A stretch of 64,000 nucleotides of DNA from Streptomyces sp. Je 1-79 (GTDB lineage Bacteria; Actinomycetota; Actinomycetes; Streptomycetales; Streptomycetaceae): assembly GCF_025195125.1 (NCBI RefSeq), contig NZ_JAMGSL010000012.1, positions 62,001 to 126,000 on the forward strand, read 5' to 3'. Below the pieces are notes generated by a model. The model did not search any database, was not told the origin of the DNA, and saw nothing but the letters and a program-made list of their open reading frames with translations. The stretch's first letter is position 1; the number at the start of each line of letters is the position of its first letter. The position numbers were made by a program, and so were the translations under genes. Positions 24,781 through 33,266 of this stretch are shown here, one piece after another.

Positions 24781-25803
24781 ATGACCGACACCGACGGCAG
24801 TGACACCTCCGGCACCCTCGACGAAGCCCTCCAGCGCCTCCACGCCCATGGCCCCGAACGGCTCGGGCGGCTCACCAACCACGCCCCCATGGCCGTCGAG
24901 GCGCTCGTGCACCGCGGTCAGGCGCGGGCCGTGCACCGCTGGCTCGACCGGTACCGCCACAAGCTGGAGGACATGCCGGCGCCCCACACCCCCGTCACCA
25001 CCGCCACCTGGCGCGAGGCGCTCGGCGACACGGCACGGATCACCGACTGGGCCCGGTTCTTCGAGCGGGAGACGGAGCAACGCCCCTGGCGCGAGGTCCT
25101 CGCCGAGTGGTGGCCGCGGCTGCTCCCCGGTATCGCGGGGGGCTCCACCCACCCCGTGATCCGTACAGGTCACGCCGTACGCACCCTCCTGACGACCGAG
25201 GAGACGGCGCCCCGCCGCGCGGAGCTGGCCCACGCGCTCGGCTACTGGGCCGCCCGCGCCCAGCCGCTGCCCGAGATCGCCCCGCTCGCCCCCGCCCCCA
25301 CGGCGGCCGCCGCCCTCGACGCCGTACCGCCCGTCCCCCGGCAGGAGGGCGGGATGCGCGACCGGCTGCCGCAGCTGACCGCGTTCCCGAGCTGGGGCGC
25401 GACCGCCGACCCCGGCGGCGCCCGCGCCCTGCTCACCGAGCTGGTCACGGCGGCGACCCACCGCTACGCCACGCACGGCCACGGCGAGCCGATCATGCTG
25501 GTCCACGCGGCGACCGCGCCCAACGCCGTCCTGCGCACCCTCCCGGCGCTCCCGCGCGAGCTGTGGCCGGCGAGCCTCGCGGCCGCCTGGGCCGCCTCCG
25601 CCGCCGTGACCGCGGCCTACACACCGCGCGCGCCGGCGCCGTACAGCGGGACGACGCTCGCGCCCGGTGAGGTCTTCGAGCTGGCGGCGGCACACGGCGA
25701 CGACCACACGATCAAGTTCGCCGACACCGCGCTCGACATCGGCGACCCGACGGCGCTGACCGCCGCCGTCCGCGCGACCGAGCTCAACCCCGCGGTCTTC
25801 TAG
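24781..25803 (+). CDS. Questin-oxidase-like protein (DUF4243)
   Basis: A 340-residue protein of the questin oxidase family, cofactor-free oxygenases known from fungal anthraquinone ring opening and common in Streptomyces. Seen: ALQRLHAHGPERLGRLTNHAPMAVEAL, with the conserved NHAPM..EAL motif, and a His-rich set: GSTHPVIRTGHAVR and HGDDHTIKFADTAL at the C-terminus, as in the family. Start ATG 24781. It is convergent with the DODA gene and shares a palindromic terminator containing both stop codons. Substrate unknown; no polyketide cluster is adjacent. Confidence 0.8.
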   Translation: MTDTDGSDTSGTLDEALQRLHAHGPERLGRLTNHAPMAVEALVHRGQARAVHRWLDRYRHKLEDMPAPHTPVTTATWREALGDTARITDWARFFERETEQRPWREVLAEWWPRLLPGIAGGSTHPVIRTGHAVRTLLTTEETAPRRAELAHALGYWAARAQPLPEIAPLAPAPTAAAALDAVPPVPRQEGGMRDRLPQLTAFPSWGATADPGGARALLTELVTAATHRYATHGHGEPIMLVHAATAPNAVLRTLPALPRELWPASLAAAWAASAAVTAAYTPRAPAPYSGTTLAPGEVFELAAAHGDDHTIKFADTALDIGDPTALTAAVRATELNPAVF

Positions 25804-25862
25804 GCCCTGTCGTCGAAACGGCCCCCTCTCCCGGGACCGTTTCGACGACAGGCAGGGCCTAG
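25800..25862. terminator. Long perfect palindrome containing both convergent stop codons
   Basis: A 16-bp perfect stem (CCTGTCGTCGAAACGG with its inverse, 25806-25821 and 25837-25852) is extended by outer arms CTAGGCCCTG/CAGGGCCTAG with one bulged base. Each outer arm carries the TAG of one of the two convergent genes. It should work as a terminator for both strands. Confidence 0.85.
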
Positions 25863-26647
25863 CCGAACTGGACCGAACGCTTGGCGAGCCCCATCCAGAA
25901 CCCGTCGATCACGCTCCGCCCGGCGTCCAGGTCACCGGCCGCGTCCGCCGCGCCCAGCGTGACGAACAGCGGCGCGAAGTGCTCCGTGCGCGGGTGGGCC
26001 AGGCGGCCCGCCGGGGAGGTGTGCTCGAAGTCCAGGAGCGCGTCGACATCCCGCGCCTCCAGCGCGTGGCGCCCCCAGTCGTCGAACTCCGCCGACCAGC
26101 CGGGCACCCCCGCCCCGGTGTGCCGCAGGGCGGCCAGGTTGTGGGTGAAGAAGCCGCTGCCGACGATCAGTACGCCCTCGTCGCGCAGCGGCGCGAGCCG
26201 GCGGCCGATGTCCATCAGCTTCCGCGGGTCGAGCGTGGGCATGGAGACCTGGAGGACAGGGATGTCGGCGTCCGGGAACATCTCCACCAGCGGGACGTAC
26301 GCGCCGTGGTCGAGCCCCCGGTCGGGGATGTCCTGCACCGGCGTCCCGGGCCCGGCCAGCAGCTTGCGGACCGACGCGGCCAGTTCCGGCGCGCCCGGAG
26401 CCCCGTACCGCACCTGGTAGTAGTGCTCGGGGAAGCCCCAGAAGTCGTAGACCAGCGGCACGGGCTCGGTGGCGCCGAGGGCGAGCGGAGCCTCCTCCCA
26501 GTGGGCGGAGACCATCAGGATCGCCTTCGGCCGGGGCAGCCCGGCGGACCAGGCGGCGAGTTCACCGGGCCACACCGGGTCGTCGGCGAGCGGCGGGGCG
26601 CCGTGAGAGAGGTAGAGGGCGGGCATCCGTTCCAGCGTGGCGTCCAT
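25859..26647 (-). CDS. DODA-type extradiol aromatic ring-opening dioxygenase (class III)
   Basis: A 262-residue non-haem metal enzyme related to 4,5-DOPA dioxygenase (YgiD). Metal ligands and catalytic histidines are visible in YLSHGAPPL, VSAHWEE, RGLDHGAYVPL and HPRTEHFAPLFV. FFTHNLAALRH is also conserved. Such enzymes cleave catechols, for example DOPA, beside the diol. ATG at 26647; GGAGG lies 9-13 bp upstream. It is divergent from a MarR regulator, and two TTGAAAGTT-type palindromes lie in the 105-bp gap, so the pair is a classic aromatic-sensing module. A quinone or catechol effector is inferred. Confidence 0.9.
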   Translation of the reverse strand: MDATLERMPALYLSHGAPPLADDPVWPGELAAWSAGLPRPKAILMVSAHWEEAPLALGATEPVPLVYDFWGFPEHYYQVRYGAPGAPELAASVRKLLAGPGTPVQDIPDRGLDHGAYVPLVEMFPDADIPVLQVSMPTLDPRKLMDIGRRLAPLRDEGVLIVGSGFFTHNLAALRHTGAGVPGWSAEFDDWGRHALEARDVDALLDFEHTSPAGRLAHPRTEHFAPLFVTLGAADAAGDLDAGRSVIDGFWMGLAKRSVQFG

Positions 26648-26672
26648 GGCGACGACCGCCTCCAGACTTTCT

Positions 26673-26684
26673 TTGAAAGTTCAA
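26673..26684. promoter_or_regulatory. MarR operator 1 (TTGAAAGTTCAA)
   Basis: Perfect palindrome TTGAA-AG-TTCAA located about 26-37 bp upstream of the dioxygenase start, within its likely promoter. It shares the TTGAAAGTT core with operator 2. Confidence 0.7.
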
Positions 26685-26718
26685 GCTCTCCGTCGAGTGA
26701 CACCCTAAAGGGGTGTAG

Positions 26719-26730
26719 TTCAACTTTCAA
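26719..26730. promoter_or_regulatory. MarR operator 2 (TTCAACTTTCAA)
   Basis: Same core as operator 1 in inverse orientation (TTGAAAGTTGAA on the other strand). It overlaps the likely -35 of the marR gene (TTCAAC, 26719-26724). A -10 at TACGAT (26741-26746) follows, placing the transcription start at or next to the ATG, so the marR message is probably leaderless. Confidence 0.7.
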
Positions 26731-26752
26731 GGACGAGTCGTACGATAGGCGC

Positions 26753-27256
26753 ATGACGACCGCACTCAACGACGCGCCTCGCTGGCTCAGCGACGAGGAA
26801 CAGCGCGTCTGGCGCGCGTACCTCCACGCCACCACCCTCCTCGAGGACCACCTCGACCGCCAGTTGCAGCGCGACGCGGGGATGCCGCACGTCTACTACG
26901 GCCTGCTCGTCCACCTCTCCCAGGCACCCAGGCGGCGGCTGCGGATGACCCAGCTCGCCAAGGACGCCAAGATCACCCGTTCCCGGCTCTCCCACGCCGT
27001 CGCGCGCCTGGAGAAGAGCGGCTGGGTGCTGCGCGAGGACTGCCCCTCCGACAAGCGCGGACAGTTCGCGCGCCTGACGGACGAGGGCTACGAGGTGCTG
27101 AAGCGGACGGCTCCGGGCCATGTCGCCGCCGTACGGCAGGCGATGTTCGACCGGCTCAGCCCGGAGCAGGTGACCCAGCTCGGCGAGATCATGAAGGTGA
27201 TGGCGGAGGGCCTCCAGCCGGCCGGCCAGGACGCGGACCTGCCCTGGCTCCGCTGA
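26753..27256 (+). CDS. MarR-family transcriptional regulator
   Basis: A 167-residue winged-HTH dimer. Seen: VWRAYLHATTLLEDHLDRQLQ (dimerisation helix), LRMTQLAKDAKITRSRLSHAVARLEKSGWV (recognition helices) and REDCPSDKRGQFARLTDEGYEVL (wing with the D-x-R-G motif typical of MarR). Divergent from the DODA dioxygenase with two shared operator-like sites. Likely represses both genes until a phenolic or quinone ligand binds. No ribosome-binding site is visible, consistent with the leaderless promoter described for operator 2. Confidence 0.92.
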   Translation: MTTALNDAPRWLSDEEQRVWRAYLHATTLLEDHLDRQLQRDAGMPHVYYGLLVHLSQAPRRRLRMTQLAKDAKITRSRLSHAVARLEKSGWVLREDCPSDKRGQFARLTDEGYEVLKRTAPGHVAAVRQAMFDRLSPEQVTQLGEIMKVMAEGLQPAGQDADLPWLR

Positions 27257-27269
27257 GCGGAACCAGGGC
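27241..27269 (+). terminator. Terminator overlapping the marR stop codon
   Basis: GCCCTGG-TCCGCT and AGCGGA-CCAGGGC pair with a one-base bulge on each side; the arm includes the last codons and the TGA of marR. Confidence 0.6.
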
Positions 27270-27290
27270 AGGATCAGGAGGCGGCACGGG

Positions 27291-27352
27291 GCGGACCGTA
27301 CGCAGGACCGGTGCGGCCCCCGCGAGGCGGACCGTACGCAGGACCGGTGCGG
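27291..27352. repeat. Perfect 26-bp direct repeat, period 36
   Basis: Positions 27291-27316 and 27327-27352 are identical, starting GCGGACCGTACG and ending CCGGTGCGG. They lie in the gap between the convergent marR and MFS genes. No function evident. Confidence 0.85.
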
Positions 27353-27397
27353 GCCGCTCGGCAGAGTTGGTGAGCGGCCGCGCCCGGGGCCCGCGTG

Positions 27398-28909
27398 TCA
27401 GTGCGCGATGACGGGGATCTTCACCTCGTCCTCGGCGCCCTCGCCCGAACCGGAGCCGGCGACCACGCCGGTCTCCGGCTTCCCGGTGTTGATGAGCGTG
27501 ACGGCGATCGCGGCCGAGACGGCCAGGATGCCGACGGCCCACCAGATGGCCGCCGCGTAGCCCTCGACCATGCCCTGGAGCTGGAGCAGCTTCTGCGCGC
27601 CCTGGCTCGCGGCACCGGCCGCGTGGTCGGCGATGTACGCGGTCGTGGCCGAGGCCGCGATCGTGTTCAGCAGGGCCGTACCGATGGCGCCGCCGACCTG
27701 CTGCGAGGTGTTGACCATCGCGGAGGCCACACCGGCGTCCCGCGGGTCGACGCCGTGCGTGGCGAGCGACATGGCCGGCATGAACGCCGTACCCATGCCG
27801 AGGCCGAGCAGCAGCTGTGCGGGCAGGATCAGACCAGCGTACGAGGTGCCGATCTCCAGCTGCGTGAGCAGCAGCATGCCGACGGCGGCGGTCAGGAAGC
27901 CCGGGCCCATGAGCCAGCGCGGGGGAACCCGCGTCATCAGCCGCGTACCGATCTGGGTCGAACCGACGATCATGCCCGCGATCATCGGAAGGAACGCGAA
28001 GCCCGTCTTGACCGGCGAGTACCCCTTCACGACCTGGAGGTAGTACGTCAGGAAGAGGAACAGGCCGAACATCGCGATGACGGCCAGACCCAGCGAGAGG
28101 TACACACCGCCACGGTTGCGCTCGGTCAGGACGCGCAGCGGCAGCAGCGGGGACTTGACCTTCGCCTCGGTCAGGACGAAGGCGGCGAGGAGCACGGCCG
28201 AGCCGACGAACATGCCGATCGTCGTGGCGTCCGACCAGCCCTCGGACTCGGCGCGGGTGAAGCCGTAGACCAGCGCGACCAGACCCAGGGTGGAGAGGAT
28301 CACGCCGGGGATGTCGAGCGGCGAGCGGTTGCGGCCGCCGGCCGGCTCGCGGATCACGAAGTACGCGCCGGCGGCGGCGACGATCGCGAAGGGGATGTTG
28401 ACGAAGAAGGTCCAGCGCCAGTCCAGGTACTCGGTGAGGAATCCGCCGAGGATCAGGCCCACGGCGCCACCGCCACCGGCGATCGCACCGTAGATGCCGA
28501 ACGCCTTGGCGCGCTCCTTGCCGTCGGTGAACATCACGGCGAGCAGCGAGAGCGCGGCGGGCGCGAGCAGCGCGCCGAAGGCGCCCTGGAGCGCGCGGGC
28601 GCCGAGCATCATCGCCTCGCCGGTCGCGGCCCCGCCGAGCGCGGAGGCGGCGGCGAAGCCGATCAGACCGACGACGAAGGTGCGCTTACGGCCCCACAGG
28701 TCGGCGATGCGGCCGCCGAAGAGCAGCAGACCGCCGAAGGCGAGGGCGTAGGCCGTGATGACCCACTGGCGGTTGCCGTCCGAGATCCCCAGGTCCTGCT
28801 GGGCGGAGGGCAGCGCGATGTTCACGATCGTCGCGTCGAGCACGACCATCAGCTGGGCGAGGGCGATGAAGACCAGGGCTTTCCAGCGCCTGGGATCTGT
28901 TTCGGACAT
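27398..28909 (-). CDS. MFS efflux transporter, DHA2 family, 14 helices
   Basis: A 503-residue proton-linked exporter. VVLDATIVNIALPSAQQDLG (helix 1 motif D1), GGRIADLWGRKRTFVVGL (motif A) and ALQGAFGALLAPAALSLLAV are seen, and the Gly-rich GAIAGGGGAVGLILGG is motif C. Start ATG 28909 (MSETDPRR); GTG 28921 is an alternative. It is 131 bp downstream of, and co-directional with, a TetR regulator, so the two may form an operon or a regulator-target pair. The leader 28910-29000 contains ACGTAA twice, a possible operator. Substrate unknown. Confidence 0.88.
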   Translation of the reverse strand: MSETDPRRWKALVFIALAQLMVVLDATIVNIALPSAQQDLGISDGNRQWVITAYALAFGGLLLFGGRIADLWGRKRTFVVGLIGFAAASALGGAATGEAMMLGARALQGAFGALLAPAALSLLAVMFTDGKERAKAFGIYGAIAGGGGAVGLILGGFLTEYLDWRWTFFVNIPFAIVAAAGAYFVIREPAGGRNRSPLDIPGVILSTLGLVALVYGFTRAESEGWSDATTIGMFVGSAVLLAAFVLTEAKVKSPLLPLRVLTERNRGGVYLSLGLAVIAMFGLFLFLTYYLQVVKGYSPVKTGFAFLPMIAGMIVGSTQIGTRLMTRVPPRWLMGPGFLTAAVGMLLLTQLEIGTSYAGLILPAQLLLGLGMGTAFMPAMSLATHGVDPRDAGVASAMVNTSQQVGGAIGTALLNTIAASATTAYIADHAAGAASQGAQKLLQLQGMVEGYAAAIWWAVGILAVSAAIAVTLINTGKPETGVVAGSGSGEGAEDEVKIPVIAH

Positions 28910-29040
28910 GGAGGGAGCCACCTCTTGGTACGTAAAGGAAAAACTGGACGTAAGTACAGGGGTTTCAAGAGCGCGCCGCGGAGTGCGCCGGTGCGCGCGT
29001 GACGACGTGCGTTCTGGCTTGTGGGACGGTCAGCCCGGGG

Positions 29041-29715
29041 TCACGACTCGTCGGAGTCGCCCCGCAGATCCTCCAGAGTGGCGGCCGAGCCGGGCAGCAC
29101 GGAGCGCGCGGGCGCTTCGAGGCCGTCCAGGAACAGCTGCAGATGGCGGTGGACGAAGCGGTCCATGTTCAGGCAGGCGGTGCCCGGGAGCGGGCGGGTG
29201 AGCTGGGAGACGGCCACCATCAGGTCCCCGACGCCGACGTCGGTGCGGAGCCTGCCCGTACCGTGCGCGCGGTCGACGAGTCCCTGCACGGCCGCCTCCA
29301 GCCGCTTGCGTTCGGCGTGCAGCTCGGGGTGGTGCTGGTCGAAGGTGCCGTCGAGCATCGGGCACAGGGCCCCGATGCGTTCGTCCGCGGCGCCGTGGGT
29401 GAAGCGGCGGAGCGCGTCGAAGGCGTCGGCCTCCCCCGCGTCCACGGCCGCGGTCGCCTCCTCCGCCAGGTCGGTGGTGCGGGACGTGACGGAGACGACG
29501 ACCTCGTGGATGAGGTCGCCGCGCTCCGGGAAGTTGCGGTAGAGCGTGGCGTTGCCGACCCCGGCGCGCCGCGCGATCTCGTCGAGCGGCACCTGGGGGC
29601 CGAACTCGACGAACATCTCGCGGGCCGCCGTCACGATCCGCTCGCGGTTGCGCAGCGCGTCGGCGCGCGGGCGGACGACGCGACGGGCGGGCGCGGTCTC
29701 GGCTTCGGTGGTCAC
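29041..29715 (-). CDS. TetR/AcrR-family transcriptional regulator
   Basis: A 224-residue regulator. N-terminal HTH: NRERIVTAAREMFVEFGPQ then PLDEIARRAGVGNATLYRNFPERGDLIHEV, the standard TetR block. The C-terminal ligand domain is not diagnostic. Start GTG 29715 was chosen because GAAGGAGG stands 8 nt before it; the long upstream extension in frame is repeat-derived and not real. Likely controls the downstream DHA2 exporter. Confidence 0.92.
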   Translation of the reverse strand: MTTEAETAPARRVVRPRADALRNRERIVTAAREMFVEFGPQVPLDEIARRAGVGNATLYRNFPERGDLIHEVVVSVTSRTTDLAEEATAAVDAGEADAFDALRRFTHGAADERIGALCPMLDGTFDQHHPELHAERKRLEAAVQGLVDRAHGTGRLRTDVGVGDLMVAVSQLTRPLPGTACLNMDRFVHRHLQLFLDGLEAPARSVLPGSAATLEDLRGDSDES

Positions 29716-30037
29716 GCCACGGCCTCCTTCTGATGATCCGGCTTGATGTGTCTCTGGTGAGCTGATGCGTCTGCGGTGAGCTGATGCGTCTGCGGTACTC
29801 GGGGACGGTGACGCGGGGACGGTGACCCGGGGACGGTGATCCGGGGACCAAGTCCCCACTTCCTCGAACACAGGCGTAAACGGGGAGGGAGTCCCCGGTT
29901 ATTTCCCGGCTTCAATGTGACCTGCGTCACATCCTCGATGTCTCGTGGAATACCCACGATCGGGCCACCCGGCGCGCGCCCACGCACCTCTCGACACAGG
30001 CTGATCGAACAGCAGCTCTGACCAGAGAGGCGACCGC
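29716..30037. other. Divergent intergenic region with tandem repeats
   Basis: A 322-bp gap between the TetR gene and the M6 protease gene. It holds a 19-bp tandem duplication (29758-29776 and 29777-29795), then 14-bp units beginning CGGGGACGGTGA at 29800, 29814 and 29828 with a partial fourth. A small palindrome GGGGACCAAGTCCCC and a Crp-like site follow. No coding sequence. Confidence 0.8.
29916..29931. promoter_or_regulatory. Crp-like palindrome upstream of the metalloprotease
   Basis: TGTGACCTGCGTCACA is a perfect TGTGA-N6-TCACA palindrome and also fits the GTG-N6-GNCAC form that I recall for Streptomyces Crp. It lies about 107 bp before the protease start, a plausible activator position. 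Confidence 0.6.
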
Positions 30038-31312
30038 ATGCAGCGCACCCGCCGGCACATACGCAGACCCGTCGCCCTCGCGGCGGCGGCGGCCGTCGCG
30101 CTCGCCGCCCTGGCCTCGGCCAGCTCCACGCTCCCCGGCCCGCCTCCCGCCTCGGCGGGCCCGGTGGCCACCGTCCCCGGGGACGCGGCGGCGCTCGGCC
30201 CGTGCCGGATCGCGACGACGATGGGTGTGCAGATGTCGGAGGGGATGCCCACCGCCCCCGGCTACGCCCGCTCCACGGGCCGGGTCAGAGCCCTCAACCT
30301 GATGGTCGACTTCCCCGACGCGACGGGGGACGGTTCGGCGCTCGACCGCTACGCCGAGTTCTTCCCGCAGACCGCCGAGTGGTTCAGCACCAGCTCGTAC
30401 GGGCGCCTGCACTACCACCCCGAGGCCCCGATACCCGACTGGCTGCGGATGCCGCAGCCGTTCTCGGCGTACGGGATAGAGCGCGGCTCACCGTACGAAC
30501 CGGGGTACCGCGGCCTCGTCGAGGACATCGTGAAGGCCGCCGACCCGAAGGTGGACTTCAGCGCGTACGACCTGGTCAACGTCCTGATCACCCCGAACGC
30601 CGGGCCCTCGGCCCTGGACACCGTCCTGTCCGTGACCTTCTCGGGGAACGACGAGGCGCCGTACGCGGACGGGGTCCCGCTCTCCAACACGTCCTTCGTC
30701 TACAGCCGCCAGGACGACGGCTCGGGGACGTACGCCGAGACCGGCTACCGCGTCCTGCCGCACGAGAACGGCCATGTCTTCGGCCTGCCCGACCTCTACA
30801 CCGTGGACGGCGGGGGCACGGTCGGGCACTGGGACATCATGTCCGAGGACTGGGGGGCCAACAACGACCTGCTCGGCTGGCACAAGTGGAAGCTGGGCTG
30901 GCTCGACAACGAGCAGGTCCGCTGCGCGTCCCGGCTGGGCACGAGCGAGTACCTCCTGACCCCGCTGGCCACGGAGGGCGGGCCGAAACTGGCCTTCGCA
31001 CCGCTCTCCGAGAAGTCGGGGTACGCGGTCGAGGTCCGCACCCGGGACGGCAACGACGAGGCGGTGTGCGAGCCGGGCGTCCTGATCTACCGGGTGGAGT
31101 CGGACGTCGACACCGGGCACGGCCCGGTGACCGTGGCGGACAGCGACCAGGACAGCGGCGGCTGCACGCGCCGCCCGAACGTCCACGCGGAGCTGTCCGA
31201 CGCGCCGTACCGCCCGGGCGAGACCTTCACGGACCGGACGAACGGCATCCGGATCACGGTGGTGGACGAGGACGAGCAGGGGGCCTACCGGGTCCGCATC
31301 ACGCGCTCGTGA
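30038..31312 (+). CDS. Secreted M6-family (immune inhibitor A-like) metalloprotease
   Basis: A 424-residue exported protease. Signal peptide: basic QRTRRHIRRP then AAAAAVALAALASASS, with likely cleavage at ASA|GP. The zinc site is H242-E-N-G-H246 followed by VFGLPDLYTV, the M6 form HExGHxxGLPDLY, and WDIMSEDWG is the Met-turn region. The catalytic domain is near residues 80-330. The C-terminus ends in a beta-sandwich-like segment without an obvious PKD repeat. ATG 30038 with AGAGAGG upstream. Its 3' end overlaps the convergent acyl-CoA synthetase by 14 bp. Confidence 0.9.
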   Translation: MQRTRRHIRRPVALAAAAAVALAALASASSTLPGPPPASAGPVATVPGDAAALGPCRIATTMGVQMSEGMPTAPGYARSTGRVRALNLMVDFPDATGDGSALDRYAEFFPQTAEWFSTSSYGRLHYHPEAPIPDWLRMPQPFSAYGIERGSPYEPGYRGLVEDIVKAADPKVDFSAYDLVNVLITPNAGPSALDTVLSVTFSGNDEAPYADGVPLSNTSFVYSRQDDGSGTYAETGYRVLPHENGHVFGLPDLYTVDGGGTVGHWDIMSEDWGANNDLLGWHKWKLGWLDNEQVRCASRLGTSEYLLTPLATEGGPKLAFAPLSEKSGYAVEVRTRDGNDEAVCEPGVLIYRVESDVDTGHGPVTVADSDQDSGGCTRRPNVHAELSDAPYRPGETFTDRTNGIRITVVDEDEQGAYRVRITRS

Positions 31313-33071
31313 CCGCTTCGGCTCCAGCGTCCCGCACGTCGGTCCCGTACGCCCCTGTGGTCCCGTGCGTCCCTGCGGCCTCGTGCGCTTCCGCCGCACC
31401 CGTGGTGGCCCCCGGCCCTTCCGCCGCACGCCCGTCGCCCCCCGGTGCTTCCGTGGTTCCGAGCTGCTCCCTCAGCTGCCGCTTCAGCACCTTCCCGGTG
31501 ACGTTGCGAGGCAGCTCGACGTCCCGTACGAAGACATGGGCGGGCACCTTGAACGCGGCGAGGCGCGCGGCGACGTGGGCCCGCAGGTCGTCGGCGGTGG
31601 CGCCCGACGACTCCTTGAGCCGTACGACGGCGGCGACCTCCTCCCCCAGGGTGGGGTGCGGGAGGCCGAGTACGGCGGCGTCGAGGACCTCGGGATGTTC
31701 GTGGAGGACGGCCTCGACCTCCGCGCAGTACACGTTCTCGCCGCCCCGGACCACCATGTCCTTGAGCCGGTCGACGAGGGTGACACGCCCGTCGCGGAGG
31801 TGGGCGAGGTCGCCGGTGCGGAACCATCCGTCGTCGGTGAAGGCCTCCCGCGTGGCGGCCTCGTCGCCCCAGTACCCGCGCACGAGGGACTGCCCCCGCA
31901 GCCACAGCTCGCCCACGCCCTCCCCGTCGGGACGGTCGATGCGGACCTCGGTGGCGGGCGTCGGCCGGCCGACGCTGCGCGGATGGGCGCGGTACTCGGC
32001 CCCGAAGTTCGCGAACACGCCGCCGCAGGTCTCGGTGAGCCCGTAGCCGTTGCGGGGCTCGACGCGCTCCCCGTACGCGGCGGTGATGCGCGCGACGATC
32101 TCCGGCGGCGCGGCGGCGCCTCCGGTGTTGAGCATGGTGAGGCTCTCCAGCCGGTCGCCGGTCCGCTCGGCGAGGTCGAGGAGCTGGAGGGCGGTCGTCG
32201 GGACACCGGCGTAGTGGGTGACGCGATGGCGCCGGATCAGTTCGAGCGCGTGGGCCGCGTCCCACTTCCGCATGAGGACGAGCGTTCCGCCGGCGGCCAT
32301 GACGGAGTAGAACGACGTGAACGCCGCCACATGGAAGAACGGGAACGTGGTGAGCGAGACCGGCGCGGGGCCCTGTCCGGGAACGGTGCCGCGCCCGAGG
32401 GCGGAGGCGGCGGCGTAGTACCGCGGATTCATCGCGGCCCCGGCCTGCGCGAGGTGGGTGGCGACGGCGCCCTTGGGGCGGCCGGTCGTGCCGGAGGTGT
32501 AGATGATCGTGGCGTCCTGCTCGGGCAGGACGTCGACGAGCGGCGGTCCGAGGAGGGAGTCGGTGTCGCGCACATAGCTCTGGAACCCGTCCCCCGCCTC
32601 GCCGTGGAAGACGATGCCGGGCACACGGTGCCTCACCGCCCACGCCCGTACGCGCTCCTTCCGCTCCCCGTCGACGAGGAGGATGCGGGGCGTGCAGTCG
32701 TCGAGGGCGTACGCCAGCTCGTCCTCGGTCCACCAGGCGTTGAGGGGTACGGCGACGAGGCCGGCGAGCTGGGCGGCCCAGAACGCGATCTGCCACTCGG
32801 GATGGTTCCGCATGGCGACGACGGCACGGTCTCCCGGCCGCAGCCCGTACTGGTCGACGAGGCTCCGGGCGAGCCCGCAGGCGGCGTCGAAGAACTCGCG
32901 GTAGCCGAGCACCCCGTCCTCGGAGACGAGGAAGGGCCGGTCTCCGTACGCCCAGGTGGCCTCGACGAACTCCCGCAGCGTGCGGGGCCCCTCGACGTAC
33001 ACCCCGCCCTCCACGGCGAAGGGCGCCCCGGGCGCGGCCAGCCGATCGACGACGCCACCCACGACGACCAC
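31299..33071 (-). CDS. AMP-forming acyl-CoA synthetase / ligase
   Basis: A 590-residue member of the ANL superfamily that activates a carboxylate to acyl-AMP and then acyl-CoA. Core motifs: IIYTSGTTGRPKGAV (A3, P-loop), NGYGLTETCGG (A5), GELWLRGQSLVRGYWGD, DGWFRTGDLAHLRDGRVTLVDRLKDMVVRGGENVY (A7/A8) and LPRNVTGKVLKRQLRE with the catalytic Lys (A10). A C-terminal Ala/Gly/Thr-rich tail of about 55 residues is unusual. Start: ORF begins at 33071, with no strong ribosome-binding site. Substrate is probably a fatty or aromatic acid; not decided by sequence. Confidence 0.9.
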   Translation of the reverse strand: MVVVGGVVDRLAAPGAPFAVEGGVYVEGPRTLREFVEATWAYGDRPFLVSEDGVLGYREFFDAACGLARSLVDQYGLRPGDRAVVAMRNHPEWQIAFWAAQLAGLVAVPLNAWWTEDELAYALDDCTPRILLVDGERKERVRAWAVRHRVPGIVFHGEAGDGFQSYVRDTDSLLGPPLVDVLPEQDATIIYTSGTTGRPKGAVATHLAQAGAAMNPRYYAAASALGRGTVPGQGPAPVSLTTFPFFHVAAFTSFYSVMAAGGTLVLMRKWDAAHALELIRRHRVTHYAGVPTTALQLLDLAERTGDRLESLTMLNTGGAAAPPEIVARITAAYGERVEPRNGYGLTETCGGVFANFGAEYRAHPRSVGRPTPATEVRIDRPDGEGVGELWLRGQSLVRGYWGDEAATREAFTDDGWFRTGDLAHLRDGRVTLVDRLKDMVVRGGENVYCAEVEAVLHEHPEVLDAAVLGLPHPTLGEEVAAVVRLKESSGATADDLRAHVAARLAAFKVPAHVFVRDVELPRNVTGKVLKRQLREQLGTTEAPGGDGRAAEGPGATTGAAEAHEAAGTHGTTGAYGTDVRDAGAEAVTSA

Positions 33072-33158
33072 CTTCTCTCAGCGCTTGCGCGGCCTGCTCG
33101 GACGCACTGCCCACCCTCCCACCCCACCGACGCGGCCCCGCACCCCGCCCGCCCTTCC

Positions 33159-33260
33159 GCCTCTCGAATGCCTCCGCCTCCGTCTCCGTCTCCGCCTCCG
33201 TCTCCGCCTCTCGATGCCTCCGTCTCCGCCTCCGTCTCCGCCTCTCGATGCCTCCGACTC
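33159..33260. repeat. Hexamer-based tandem repeat (CCTCCG/TCTCCG)
   Basis: CCTCCG and TCTCCG alternate for about 100 bp, punctuated by three copies of GCCTCTCGA(A)TG (33159, 33206, 33240). It separates the acyl-CoA synthetase from the operator array of the RHH gene. Non-coding; a slippage-prone spacer. Confidence 0.85.
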
Positions 33261-33266
33261 CCGCGA

